Shown: positions 1 to 7,190 of the stretch, in pieces
How positions within the stretch are numbered: position 1 is the first letter of the stretch
Layout: each line of letters begins with the position of its first letter
DNA from: Pseudomonadota bacterium
GTDB taxonomy: Bacteria > Pseudomonadota > Gammaproteobacteria > Burkholderiales > Casimicrobiaceae
Assembly (NCBI GenBank): GCA_021784125.1
Contig: JAJXTF010000009.1
Span: 1 to 34,507 of the forward strand
Reading direction: 5' to 3'
Length of the DNA stretch: 34,507 nt
Notes under the pieces: generated by a model
What the model saw: the letters and a program-made list of their open reading frames with translations, nothing else
What the model was told of the DNA's origin: nothing
Database searches by the model: none
Position numbers and translations under genes: made by a program

Positions 1-871
1 CCGATCTCTGCGGGTCGCCGAGCAGCGCATTGTGGCCGACGCCGGCGAGCGGCATGTCGACCGCCCCAAGGAGCCTGCAGGAGAGCTGCGGCGCGACCAT
101 CGAGTCGTGCCACGACCACAGCGACACGAACCGCAGGCCGGGGGCCAGCGGCTCGCGCGCAAGCGCCGCGAGCCAGGCGCTGCCGGGGCGCAGCTGCGAC
201 AGCGCGGTGCCGAAGAACAGCCATGCGTGCACGCTGCCGTGGTGCGGCGCCCCGATCGTCAGCACGCGCGCGAGCTTGCGCGAGCCGTATCTGCGCAGGT
301 AGGCGCGCGCGACCAGGCCGCCCATGCTGTGCGAGACGATCATCACCCGCTGCGCGCCGGTGGCGGCGAGGATGGCGTCGATCTTCGCCTCCATCTGGTC
401 GGCGAAGAGCTCGACCGATGCGAGCGGGGGCCCGTAGGACAGGCTGTAGATGCCGGGGACGCCGCGCCGGGCGAGGAACCGGGCGAGCCTGTGCCAGACA
501 CCCGCGTTGCAGAGCACCCCGTGCAGCAGCAGAACCGGGACGTCGACCGGCGCAGAAGCCGGATCCGGCACCAGGACGCGATAGAACATCATCCGCGGCG
601 CGGCGCCGGCGAGCGTCCGGAATTCCTGCCATACGAGCCGCAGCGTCTGCCGCGGCCCGAGCCACACGTCGGGCGGCCGCGGCGAGCGGTAGATCCACGC
701 GAGCGCGAAATAGACCGCGGTCATCGCCGCGATCGCGCAGGCATAGAGCAGCATGGCAGCCGCGACCCAGGCAACCGGGCTGCCGCCGGCGCCGACCGAG
801 CCTGCGGCAGCGAGCGCATATGCAAGGCCCGCCGCCAGCACCGACACCCAGAGTGTTGCCGCGGTCCACAT
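1..871 (-). CDS. Membrane-anchored alpha/beta hydrolase (lipase-like), 3' end cut by window
   Basis: 290 residues are readable from ATG at 871 before the window edge cuts the gene. Two hydrophobic stretches (about residues 5-25 and 32-60) suggest a membrane anchor. They are followed by an alpha/beta-hydrolase core: the oxyanion-type LLLHG near 114-118, a nucleophile elbow SHSMGG with Ser182, a likely catalytic Asp256 in WHDSMV and a likely His280 in GVGHN. The first elbow position is Ser rather than Gly, as in several bacterial lipases. The family (triacylglycerol lipase or PGAP1-like esterase) hydrolyses esters, but the substrate cannot be read from sequence. The start lies 13 bp after the stop of the MerR gene on the same strand, so the two may be co-transcribed. 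No clear ribosome-binding site is seen. Confidence 0.8.
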   Translation of the reverse strand, partial: MWTAATLWVSVLAAGLAYALAAAGSVGAGGSPVAWVAAAMLLYACAIAAMTAVYFALAWIYRSPRPPDVWLGPRQTLRLVWQEFRTLAGAAPRMMFYRVLVPDPASAPVDVPVLLLHGVLCNAGVWHRLARFLARRGVPGIYSLSYGPPLASVELFADQMEAKIDAILAATGAQRVMIVSHSMGGLVARAYLRRYGSRKLARVLTIGAPHHGSVHAWLFFGTALSQLRPGSAWLAALAREPLAPGLRFVSLWSWHDSMVAPQLSCRLLGAVDMPLAGVGHNALLGDPQRS

Positions 872-884
872 GCGCGGGAACGTC

Positions 885-1787
885 TCAGTCCGACGCGGAT
901 GCCGCGAAATGGCTGCGCCAGCTGCGCAGCGCGCCCACCGATGCGGCGAGATCGGGAAGCAGCACGACCCCGGGGGTCGTCGTGCGAATGCGCCGCGTCA
1001 TCTCGCCGCCGGCCCACAGCGTGACGCCCTGCGGAAGCTGCCGACGCAGTGTCGCGAGGCTGTCGGTCGCCTGCCGCAGCGGAAATCCCGCCGAGAACGA
1101 CAGCGCGACGATGTCGATGCGATGCGCCAGAGCCGCGCGGCGCACGTCGTCCTGCGGCGTCTGCGTCCCGAGCGAGGTGCACTGCGCGCCTTCGCAGGCC
1201 AGTACCGCCTCGACCATCAGCAGACCGAGCCCGTGCTGCTCGCCGGGCAGGGTCGTGAGCAGGACGCACGGGCTGCCTGCCTGGCGTGGAAACGCGTGAA
1301 TGCCCGCGCGCAGCGCCGCCTGCACCTGCTCGGTGTAGAGGTGTTCCTCGAATATCTCGATCTCGCCGCGCATCCACGCCATCCCGATCGCGTGGTTCAA
1401 CGGTCCGAGCGTGTCGAGCGCGAACTGCTGCAGTCCGTGCCGCATCAGCCATTGCCCGAGCGTCTGCTGCAGCGCAGCCGCATCGTGGGCCTTGAGCATC
1501 GCGATCACCTCGCGCTCGAGTGCGGGAACGGCCGCATCCCGGCGCGCCGGGGCGTGCGCGTCGGCGAGCGCATTCAGCTCGTCGATCGACAGCGCGATGA
1601 TCTTGCCCGGACGCATGCCGACGTCCATCAGCCGCTTGATCGCGCGCAGCCTCGTCATGTCGTCGAGCGTGTACTGGCGTTCACCGGCGTCGTCGCGCAC
1701 CGGGTTCGGGAAGCCGTAGCGTCGCTCCCACATGCGCAGCACGTCCTTGGACAGGCCGGTCTCGCGCTCGATGGCCCCGATGTTCAG
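885..1787 (-). CDS. MerR-family regulator with CarH/LitR-type cobalamin-binding domain
   Basis: The N-terminus is a MerR winged helix (IGAIERETGLSKDVLRMWER, then YGFPNP). The C-terminal half resembles the B12-binding domain of light-sensing MerR regulators. Numbered from a CTG at 1787, it has Trp138-x9-Glu148-His149, the Wx9EH signature of adenosylcobalamin pockets, and Glu183-x-His185-x-x-Gly188, where His185 would be the lower cobalt ligand. A GG pair follows in WAGGE. In known relatives the dark tetramer represses and light releases DNA; that role here is inference. The start is uncertain. The reading frame is open back to a TAG at 1860-1862 and has no ATG, GTG or TTG before the GTG at 1742, which would delete most of the recognition helix. 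CTG 1787 keeps the whole domain. Neighbours are a hydrolase and a TauE permease. Confidence 0.82.
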   Translation of the reverse strand: MNIGAIERETGLSKDVLRMWERRYGFPNPVRDDAGERQYTLDDMTRLRAIKRLMDVGMRPGKIIALSIDELNALADAHAPARRDAAVPALEREVIAMLKAHDAAALQQTLGQWLMRHGLQQFALDTLGPLNHAIGMAWMRGEIEIFEEHLYTEQVQAALRAGIHAFPRQAGSPCVLLTTLPGEQHGLGLLMVEAVLACEGAQCTSLGTQTPQDDVRRAALAHRIDIVALSFSAGFPLRQATDSLATLRRQLPQGVTLWAGGEMTRRIRTTTPGVVLLPDLAASVGALRSWRSHFAASASD

Positions 1788-1929
1788 GAGCGGATCGTGG
1801 ATTGCGCGGCGTTCATGTGCGGATTTTTCGAGGGGATCGTTACGGGCCAGCGCCCGATTCTACGTCGGCGCCTCGGCGTTGTCCTGAACGAACGGCATGC
1901 CCGTCCATGCCGGATTCGCGCGTCCGCAA

Positions 1930-2703
1930 TCAGGCACGCATCAGCTCGATCGCCCGCAGCACCAGCGCCGCGCCGTTGACGACGAGCAGCGCGGCGATCA
2001 GCCGCAGCACGCCGGCGCGCGACAGCGCGTGGTGGAGCCGATTGCCGAGCCTGAGGCCCAGCGCCATCACCGGGAGCAGGAGCACCGCGAGCGTGATCAG
2101 CTGGGCGTGCAGCAGCAGCCCGGTGGCGGCGAACAGGATGAACCTGATCCAGACGCTGAAGGTCACGATCGCGGCCGACGTCGCGCGCAGCGCGGCCTTG
2201 TCGGCAATGCGCGCCGACAGGAACACCATGAAGATCGGCCCGCCGGTCCCGAACATCACCGAGAAGACACCTCCGAAGACACCGATCGGCCACGCGAGCC
2301 AGCCGGGCGCGCTGCGCAGTCCTCGCGGCCCCGACAGGACCCAGCTTCCGTAGCCGGTCACGAAGATCCCCAGTGCGAGCATCGCCGGGCCGCGCGGCAG
2401 ATTGAGCAGCATCGTCGCGCCCAGGGCGATCCCCACCAGGATCGGCGGCAGCAGCCGCAGGACTTCGCGCCACAGCACGAGGCGGCGCAGCCGCAGGCTG
2501 GTCGCCCCCGCGGCGAAGGCGTCGAGCGAGGTCGCGAGCGGCACCGCGAAGGTCAGCGGAAAGATGTGCGCAAGCGCCGGGACTTCGACGATCGATGACC
2601 CGAAGCCGGTCGCGCCGAAGATCGTGTAGGCGAGCAGCACGACCAGCGGAACGGCCGCCAGGGCATACCAGGGGAGGTCGGGAAGCGACGGCAGGAAAGG
2701 CAT
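1930..2703 (-). CDS. TauE/SafE-family membrane permease
   Basis: A protein of about 257 residues, almost entirely hydrophobic, with about eight transmembrane segments. It carries the glycine-rich GATGFGSSIVEVPAL near the N-terminus and GVFGGVFSVMFGTGGPIFMVFL in the second half, which are the two repeat motifs of the TauE/SafE (DUF81) family. Members export or import sulfite, sulfoacetate or related anions; the substrate here is unknown. ATG 2703 is chosen because the first membrane helix follows closely; ATG 2730 would add nine polar residues and neither has a clear ribosome-binding site. It sits upstream of the MerR gene on the same strand, with about 140 bp between them, so it may share that regulator's locus. 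Confidence 0.85.
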   Translation of the reverse strand: MPFLPSLPDLPWYALAAVPLVVLLAYTIFGATGFGSSIVEVPALAHIFPLTFAVPLATSLDAFAAGATSLRLRRLVLWREVLRLLPPILVGIALGATMLLNLPRGPAMLALGIFVTGYGSWVLSGPRGLRSAPGWLAWPIGVFGGVFSVMFGTGGPIFMVFLSARIADKAALRATSAAIVTFSVWIRFILFAATGLLLHAQLITLAVLLLPVMALGLRLGNRLHHALSRAGVLRLIAALLVVNGAALVLRAIELMRA

Positions 2704-2779
2704 GCGTGACGACGATGCCTTGCGTCGCATCGCGGAGACAAGTACCGGCAGCGGCGGGATGCCCCGGCCGGAAACTCGC

Positions 2780-2785
2780 TATAAT
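2780..2785 (+). promoter_or_regulatory. Promoter -10 box of tRNA-Met
   Basis: A perfect TATAAT lies 10 bp before the first base of the tRNA, so transcription would begin at or just before the tRNA 5' end. No good -35 match is visible about 17 bp upstream; the spacer region is G/C-rich. Confidence 0.65.
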
Positions 2786-2795
2786 ACGCGGCTCT

Positions 2796-2872
2796 GGCGA
2801 GCTAGCTCAGTTGGTTAGAGCAGAGGAATCATAATCCTTTGGTCGGGGGTTCGAGTCCCTCGCTCGCTACCA
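2796..2872 (+). tRNA. tRNA-Met (anticodon CAT)
   Basis: The 77-nt sequence folds as a full cloverleaf: acceptor GGCGAGC/GCTCGCT with a G-U first pair, a D arm with GCTC/GAGC, anticodon stem GAGGA/TCCTT with loop ATCATAA (anticodon CAT), T arm GGGGG-TTCGAGT-CCCTC, discriminator A and an encoded CCA. CAT anticodons also occur in initiator tRNA and in the lysidine-modified tRNA-Ile. The first acceptor pair is matched (G-U), unlike an initiator. The loop and the following bases look like elongator tRNA-Met, so that is the call; tRNA-Ile2 cannot be fully excluded by eye. Confidence 0.93.
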
Positions 2873-2877
2873 ATCCT

Positions 2878-2907
2878 CAGGGCCTGCCGCCCACGCGGCG
2901 GGCCCTG
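2878..2907 (+). terminator. Hairpin terminator after tRNA-Met
   Basis: CAGGGCC-T-GCCGC and GCGGC-G-GGCCCTG pair as a 13-bp stem, with one internal T-G pair and a 4-nt loop, starting 6 nt after the tRNA CCA. It is followed by the weakly T-rich TTCATTTCG. This fits a termination and tRNA 3'-processing signal. Confidence 0.7.
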
Positions 2908-3003
2908 TTCATTTCGAAGCGCCCGGCCCGATCCCCGAAATCGCCCGTTCGCCGCCGCCTGCGCGCGTTCGCGGCTTCATGCTCGCAGGCGAGCGCAGCG
3001 TAG

Positions 3004-3387
3004 CGTCGATCCGCGATCGAAGAATGTGCGCCTGCGCTCCCCGATGAATGGATCGTGGCCGGCCGCGGGTTCGATTTCCGCGTCGGCGGACGCGAGTACG
3101 TCAAAGGCACCTGGCCCGGCGGGCGCACGTCGACCTTCGATGCGCGCTACTTCGACATCCTGCCCGACCGGCGCATCGTCTACGCCTATGACATGTACGT
3201 CGACGACGCGAAGATCTCGGTCTCGCCGGCCCCCGTGGAGTTCGCGCCCGAGGGCGGCGGCACGCGCCTCCGGTGCACCGAGCAGGCGGCGTTCCTCAAT
3301 GGCTACGAGTATGGCGGCAGCCGCGAGCGCGACACGGCAGGCCTCCTCGACAAGCTCGGAAAGGCGCTGCGCGAACCGGGTTCATGA
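3004..3387 (+). pseudogene. 5'-truncated SRPBCC/AHSA1-domain gene
   Basis: The readable protein matches the C-terminal two thirds of the AHSA1-type SRPBCC family: PDEW, then GFDFRVGGREYVKGTWPGG, DARYFDILPDRRIVYAYDMY, GGGTRLRCTEQAAFLNGY and a terminal LLDKLGKALRE. Members are normally about 150-160 residues; here the frame is closed by TAG at 3001-3003, leaving at most about 127 codons and no ATG. The only in-frame conventional start is GTG 3055, which gives 110 residues and drops the first strands and helix. The same frame upstream of the TAG faintly continues (LRAFAAS), so decay by a stop mutation is possible. It is probably a remnant. These proteins often neighbour VOC-family genes, as here. 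Confidence 0.6.
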
Positions 3388-3487
3388 TGTCGGTTCGGCG
3401 CCCGCCCGATCACCGAGATCACGCAGGACGCAATCAACCCGCCGCCGGCATCGAGGCGGACCACCCCTGACGAAGCTGGGAGGCACC

Positions 3488-3901
3488 ATGCAGATTCAGC
3501 CCTACCTGCTCTTCGACGGCCGCTGCGAGGAAGCCATCGAGTTCTACCGCAGTGCGCTCAGCGCCGAGGTGACGATGCTGATGCGCAACAAGGAAAGTCC
3601 CGAGCCGCCGCCTCCGGGCGTGCTCCCCGCCGGTTCGGAGAACAAGGTGATGCACGCGAGCTTTCGCATCGGCGATTCGGTCATCATGGCCTCCGACGGG
3701 CACTGCAAGGGCATGCCTTCCTTTACCGGCTTCTTGCTGACGATCACAGTCCCCGACACCGCGACCGCCGACCGGCTGTTCAACGCGCTGGCCGACGGAG
3801 GGCAGGTGCAGATGCCGCTCGCCAAGACGTTCTTCTCGCCGCGGTTCGGGATGGTCGCCGACCGCTTCGGCGTTTCGTGGATGGTCTACACGGTAGAGTA
3901 A
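3488..3901 (+). CDS. VOC-family (PhnB/glyoxalase-like) protein
   Basis: A 137-residue protein starting at ATG 3488 with a GGGAGG ribosome-binding site just upstream. It begins with IQPYLLFDGRCEEAIEFYRSAL and continues through HASFRIGDSVIMASDG and the C-terminal KTFFSPRFGMVADRFGVSWMV, which is the PhnB-like branch of the vicinal-oxygen-chelate superfamily. These proteins form a metal-binding pocket from beta-alpha-beta-beta-beta units. PhnB-type members mostly have no established enzyme activity, so none is assigned. It follows the truncated SRPBCC gene by 100 bp in the same direction. Confidence 0.88.
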   Translation: MQIQPYLLFDGRCEEAIEFYRSALSAEVTMLMRNKESPEPPPPGVLPAGSENKVMHASFRIGDSVIMASDGHCKGMPSFTGFLLTITVPDTATADRLFNALADGGQVQMPLAKTFFSPRFGMVADRFGVSWMVYTVE

Positions 3902-3946
3902 CGGCGGCGGTCGATTCCCGGCCGCATCCAATTGCCGGAGGCGGAT

Positions 3947-5224
3947 GTGGTGAAGCGCGAGGTTGCACGCGGCAGCGGCGGCCGCGTGATCATCGTCGAT
4001 TCGATCACCCAGCTCGCACCGGACGACGCCGGCGCGATCGTCGTCTGCGGCTCGCACGGAGGAACCAGCGCGGGGTCATTCGCACTCGAGGTGCCGCTGG
4101 CCGCGGTGTTCTTCAACGACGCCGGCGTCGGCAAGGACCGCGCGGGCATCGCCGCACTCGCCATGCTGCAGGCGCGCGGAGTGCCGGCAGGCGCGGTCGC
4201 CCACACCAGCGCCAGGATCGGCGATGCGCAGGACGCCTGGGACAACGGCGTCGTGTCGCACGTCAATGCGGCGGCGCGGGCGCTCGGCTTCGCGCCGGGG
4301 GCTCGCCTCGGCGCCGTGCTGGCGGAGCGTGTGGCGCGAAGCCGCGACTGCGTCGCACCGCAAGCGCATGGACCCGGCGCAGCCACGCCTGCCACGCCAG
4401 CCGTGCCGAAGTCGCCTGCCGCGTCGACAAGCCAGGACCCGTACTACCTTCCCGATCTGGCGTGGATTCATCACGTCGGTTACGGACATCACGTCGAACG
4501 CGTGCATTCGGCCATCGCCGACCTGCTGCGGAACGCAGGTGTAGCGACAGGAGCGCGAGTGCTCGACGTCGGTTGCGGCAGCGGGCTGCTGGCAAGGGAA
4601 CTGGTCGCGGCAGGCTTCGAGGTCCACGGCATCGATGCATCGCCGGCGATGATCGACCTTGCCCGCGAATCCGTGCCTACGGCCACGTTCGAGGTGCTGG
4701 CTCTGCCGGTGCGCGCTGGGGTAGGCCTTGAAGCGGACCGGGCGCGTGGCCCGGCGACCGCAGGCGAAGCCGGCCTGCCCGCGGCCGATGCGATTGTCTC
4801 GACCGGGCACGTGCTGAACTACCTCGACTCGCGCGAGGAGATCGCCGTCGCCCTTGCCCAGCTTGCGCGGGCACTGTGCCCCGGCGGGGTCATCGCGATC
4901 GACCTGATGACGGAAGCGTATTGCCGCACCCGCGACACCGTCCCGGTACATGCGAAAGTGGAGGACGACTGGGCGATCGTCACGCGCTTCTCGCGTCCCG
5001 CGCCCGTCCGCTACGATCGCGACATCACCGTCTTCCGGCGCATCGACAATCAATGGCGGCGCAGCGACGAGCACCACCGCAACGTCACCTTCGATGCGGA
5101 CGAGGCGGTGCGGATCCTGCGCGAGAACGGCGTCGAGGCGGAAGTGCGTGCTTCGTTCGGCAGCGAGAGCCTGCCTGCCGGTCTGGTGGTGGTGACCGGC
5201 ACGCGGAGGGCCGAGCGCGCCTGA
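3947..5224 (+). CDS. Fusion: uncharacterised N-terminal domain plus class I SAM methyltransferase
   Basis: GTG 3947 is chosen because GGAGG lies 6 bp upstream; TTG 3932 is the alternative. Residues 1-115 form a compact domain with conserved-looking motifs GSHGG (35-39), FNDAGVGKD (56-64), SARIGD (88-93) and GVVSHVNAAARALGF. I recognise this pattern from uncharacterised bacterial proteins but know no assigned function. A low-complexity Pro/Ala linker (about 135-165) leads to a Rossmann methyltransferase: LDVGCGSG (206-213), GIDASPAMIDLA and VSTGHVLNYLDS. The second half resembles small-molecule methyltransferases. The gene ends 68 bp from the convergent AbiE-like pair. Fusion to a methyltransferase is the unusual point. 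Confidence 0.78.
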   Translation: MVKREVARGSGGRVIIVDSITQLAPDDAGAIVVCGSHGGTSAGSFALEVPLAAVFFNDAGVGKDRAGIAALAMLQARGVPAGAVAHTSARIGDAQDAWDNGVVSHVNAAARALGFAPGARLGAVLAERVARSRDCVAPQAHGPGAATPATPAVPKSPAASTSQDPYYLPDLAWIHHVGYGHHVERVHSAIADLLRNAGVATGARVLDVGCGSGLLARELVAAGFEVHGIDASPAMIDLARESVPTATFEVLALPVRAGVGLEADRARGPATAGEAGLPAADAIVSTGHVLNYLDSREEIAVALAQLARALCPGGVIAIDLMTEAYCRTRDTVPVHAKVEDDWAIVTRFSRPAPVRYDRDITVFRRIDNQWRRSDEHHRNVTFDADEAVRILRENGVEAEVRASFGSESLPAGLVVVTGTRRAERA

Positions 5225-5292
5225 CGCCGGACCATCGCGCGCGCGGCGCGGCGTTCCGCTTGAGCGCGAACTGCGAAACCAGGGTGCGGCAT

Positions 5293-6144
5293 TCACGGGA
5301 CGCTCCTGCCGATCAGTCCGGCGTGGAAGGCGGTCACGAGCTTCAGCGCACTATCCGGATCGCCCGGATTCAGTTGCAGCACGAGCGTCAGTTCGCCCTC
5401 GGGGTCGACCTCCGGCCCGAGAATTTCGTCGAGCGTTCCGATCACCTGCTCGAAGCGCGTGCTGTGCTCCTGCAATGCGGCCCTTGCGTCGCGTCCAAGC
5501 AACCAGGCGCCCGTCGGCTCGAAATCGAACCGCTCGGTGATCGCCTGCGGGAACTCGTCATGGAGTCGGGCGAGATTTCCTGCTTCCAGGTAGCGGCGCA
5601 GCAGGAGGAACAGGTCCGCCGCATCCTTGCCCTGCGTGTATCGGTGCCGGTCTTTCCACGCCAGCACCTTGAGCACAGCCAGCATCGGCACTGTAACGAC
5701 CTGCGCGATCCGTTTCCCCGGCAAGGCAACCGTCAACGCCGTTGCCGCAGCCTCCGCGTATCCGATCACCGCCATGACCTCGTCGCCAGCAGGCGGCCAG
5801 GCAATCGTGCCGTCGTCGCGCTCGACGGCGCCGAAGGGAATCAGGTCGACCCACCCGAATCTCGTATGTCGGAGCCTGTGTGCCGCGTTCCGGTCCGTCT
5901 CGAACAGGCCGCTCGCAAGCAGCGTCCCGCGAACGGCCGAGAACGCGTCCCAATCGGCGACGGCGAACGCGAGATCCGCGTCGGTGGTTGCACGCTCGAC
6001 CTGGAGGCCGTAGCCGTAATGCAGCAGAAGGTCGCGCGCGAGCGCACCGACGAGCAGGGGGTTCGTCCCGGGCGCCGCCGCTCGAATGTCCGCCACGAGC
6101 TGCGCCAGCCAATCGAGCTCCCGACGATGCGACAGGTCAAGCAT
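5293..6144 (-). CDS. AbiEii-like nucleotidyltransferase (putative type IV toxin)
   Basis: A 283-residue protein of the DNA polymerase beta-type nucleotidyltransferase superfamily. The motif VGALARDL (32-39) is followed by TTDADLAF with Asp55 and Asp57 as likely metal ligands, and WVDLIPFG supplies a likely third acid, Asp100. A downstream helix, VLKVLAWKDRHRYTQGKDAADLFLLL, has the Lys/Arg/Asp pattern of AbiEii toxins. In known AbiE systems the toxin transfers nucleotides to RNA targets such as tRNA acceptor ends and causes growth arrest; that activity here is inference. ATG 6144 overlaps the end of the upstream partner by 8 bp, so translation is probably coupled. It differs from classic AbiEii in its poor hG[GS] motif and could be a divergent subfamily. 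Confidence 0.72.
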   Translation of the reverse strand: MLDLSHRRELDWLAQLVADIRAAAPGTNPLLVGALARDLLLHYGYGLQVERATTDADLAFAVADWDAFSAVRGTLLASGLFETDRNAAHRLRHTRFGWVDLIPFGAVERDDGTIAWPPAGDEVMAVIGYAEAAATALTVALPGKRIAQVVTVPMLAVLKVLAWKDRHRYTQGKDAADLFLLLRRYLEAGNLARLHDEFPQAITERFDFEPTGAWLLGRDARAALQEHSTRFEQVIGTLDEILGPEVDPEGELTLVLQLNPGDPDSALKLVTAFHAGLIGRSVP

Positions 6145-7156
6145 CGGTACGGAACATCTGTTCGAAGACCAGCTTCGCGGTCTCGATGCAGCGACCGTCT
6201 CCGGTTGCCATCAGGTCCGCGTACACCAGAGGCTCGGGTGCCAGCGCAGCGTCCTTTCCGGCGAAGGTCCAGAAGCGTCGATAGATTTCGACGTTGCCGG
6301 CGGCGTCGGTGCGCAATCGCAGATCGACGAGCAGCCGCGGATCGATCTTCTCCGCATAGAAGGTGGCCGTGCCCGGGCGCAGGTAGCGCGTGATGCGGCC
6401 ACCCGCCGGCTCGCCACCGAGCACGGCACCGTACCTGCCGGGGTCGATCGTGTCCCACCACGCCAAGTCGTCGGCCCGATAGCGGCCGAGCAGCAGGCGC
6501 GGTCGCAGCACGCGCGGATAGAACTCGGCCCACTGCTGCAGCAGTCGCTCGCGCTGCAGCAGTCGCCGCCTGCCTCGGGCTTGGGTGACATAGCCCAGCT
6601 CCGGCAGTTCTACCATCACCCAGCCGACGGTCCCGTGCGCCACACCGGCGCGCTGTGCGATCTCCCGATAGGGAAGCTCGACCCACTCGGGATGGCAGAT
6701 CAGCGCGAACAGGACCTGCAGGCCGGTCGCCTGGAATGCGCGTCCTGCGGGTCGCCCAGCGCCCGCGGCGAACTGCGGCTTCTCGCCCTTGACCCAGACG
6801 AGCAGCGGCGGCTGGTCGATGTAGGCATTGCCCGCGGTGTCGACGAACGGAATGCCGCGGGCGCGCAGTTGCTCGGCCATCGGCGGCGTGACGTAATCGG
6901 CGACCAGGAGCCCTTGTTCACCGAGGCGTTCGAATTGGTGGATGACCGCACCCAGCGCGTCGGGACGCAATCCGCGCTTCACATCGGCCGCGTAGGTGAC
7001 CTCGCGGCCGCCGTAACCCAGCCGCACGGTGGCGTCGACGGTGGTCTTGCGCAGCGCGACTGCCCGCCCCTCGACCGTGGTGGCAATGCCGTATCCCTGC
7101 AATCGCGCGAGGGCGGTTGCGAGAAGGTCGTCGGCACGGGCAATTTTGTCCACCAT
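6137..7156 (-). CDS. AbiEi-like antitoxin/regulator (PF09952-type architecture)
   Basis: About 339 residues from ATG 7156. The N-terminal region resembles the restriction-endonuclease-like domain of AbiEi_2 proteins: GGREVTYAADVKRGLRPDAL, then VADYVTPPMAEQLRARGIPFVDTAGNAYID. A central winged helix follows (LQVLFALICHPEWVELPYREIAQRAGVAHGTVGWVMVELPELGYV, given here as the span at about residues 168-212). AbiEi proteins repress their own operon and neutralise the partner nucleotidyltransferase. GTG 7171 is an alternative start, but it would place the promoter palindrome inside the coding region. The start at 7156 coincides with the predicted transcription start, so the message is probably leaderless. 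It overlaps the toxin gene by 8 bp. Confidence 0.72.
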   Translation of the reverse strand: MVDKIARADDLLATALARLQGYGIATTVEGRAVALRKTTVDATVRLGYGGREVTYAADVKRGLRPDALGAVIHQFERLGEQGLLVADYVTPPMAEQLRARGIPFVDTAGNAYIDQPPLLVWVKGEKPQFAAGAGRPAGRAFQATGLQVLFALICHPEWVELPYREIAQRAGVAHGTVGWVMVELPELGYVTQARGRRRLLQRERLLQQWAEFYPRVLRPRLLLGRYRADDLAWWDTIDPGRYGAVLGGEPAGGRITRYLRPGTATFYAEKIDPRLLVDLRLRTDAAGNVEIYRRFWTFAGKDAALAPEPLVYADLMATGDGRCIETAKLVFEQMFRTDA

Positions 7157-7162
7157 TTCGCA

Positions 7163-7190
7163 ATTGTCCACGCTTCGTGGACAATGTCAA
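7163..7190 (-). promoter_or_regulatory. AbiE-like operon promoter with operator palindrome
   Basis: On the minus strand TTGACA (7190-7185) and GACAAT (7168-7163) form a -35/-10 pair with a 16-bp spacer. A perfect inverted repeat with arms ATTGTCCACG (7163-7172) and CGTGGACAAT (7176-7185) and a 3-nt centre spans the spacer and the -10 box. A further half-site, TTGTCCAC, sits at 7146-7153 just inside the gene. The expected transcription start falls at about 7156, which is the ATG itself. This is what one expects of an autoregulated antitoxin operator. Confidence 0.68.

Noticed and set aside
2796-3003. Attachment site for a genomic island at tRNA-Met
   Set aside because: No repeated tRNA 3' end and no integrase gene were found in the window.
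6137-7156. Plain transcription factor unrelated to toxin-antitoxin systems
   Set aside because: The 8-bp overlap with a nucleotidyltransferase and the endonuclease-like N-terminal domain fit the AbiEi pattern better.
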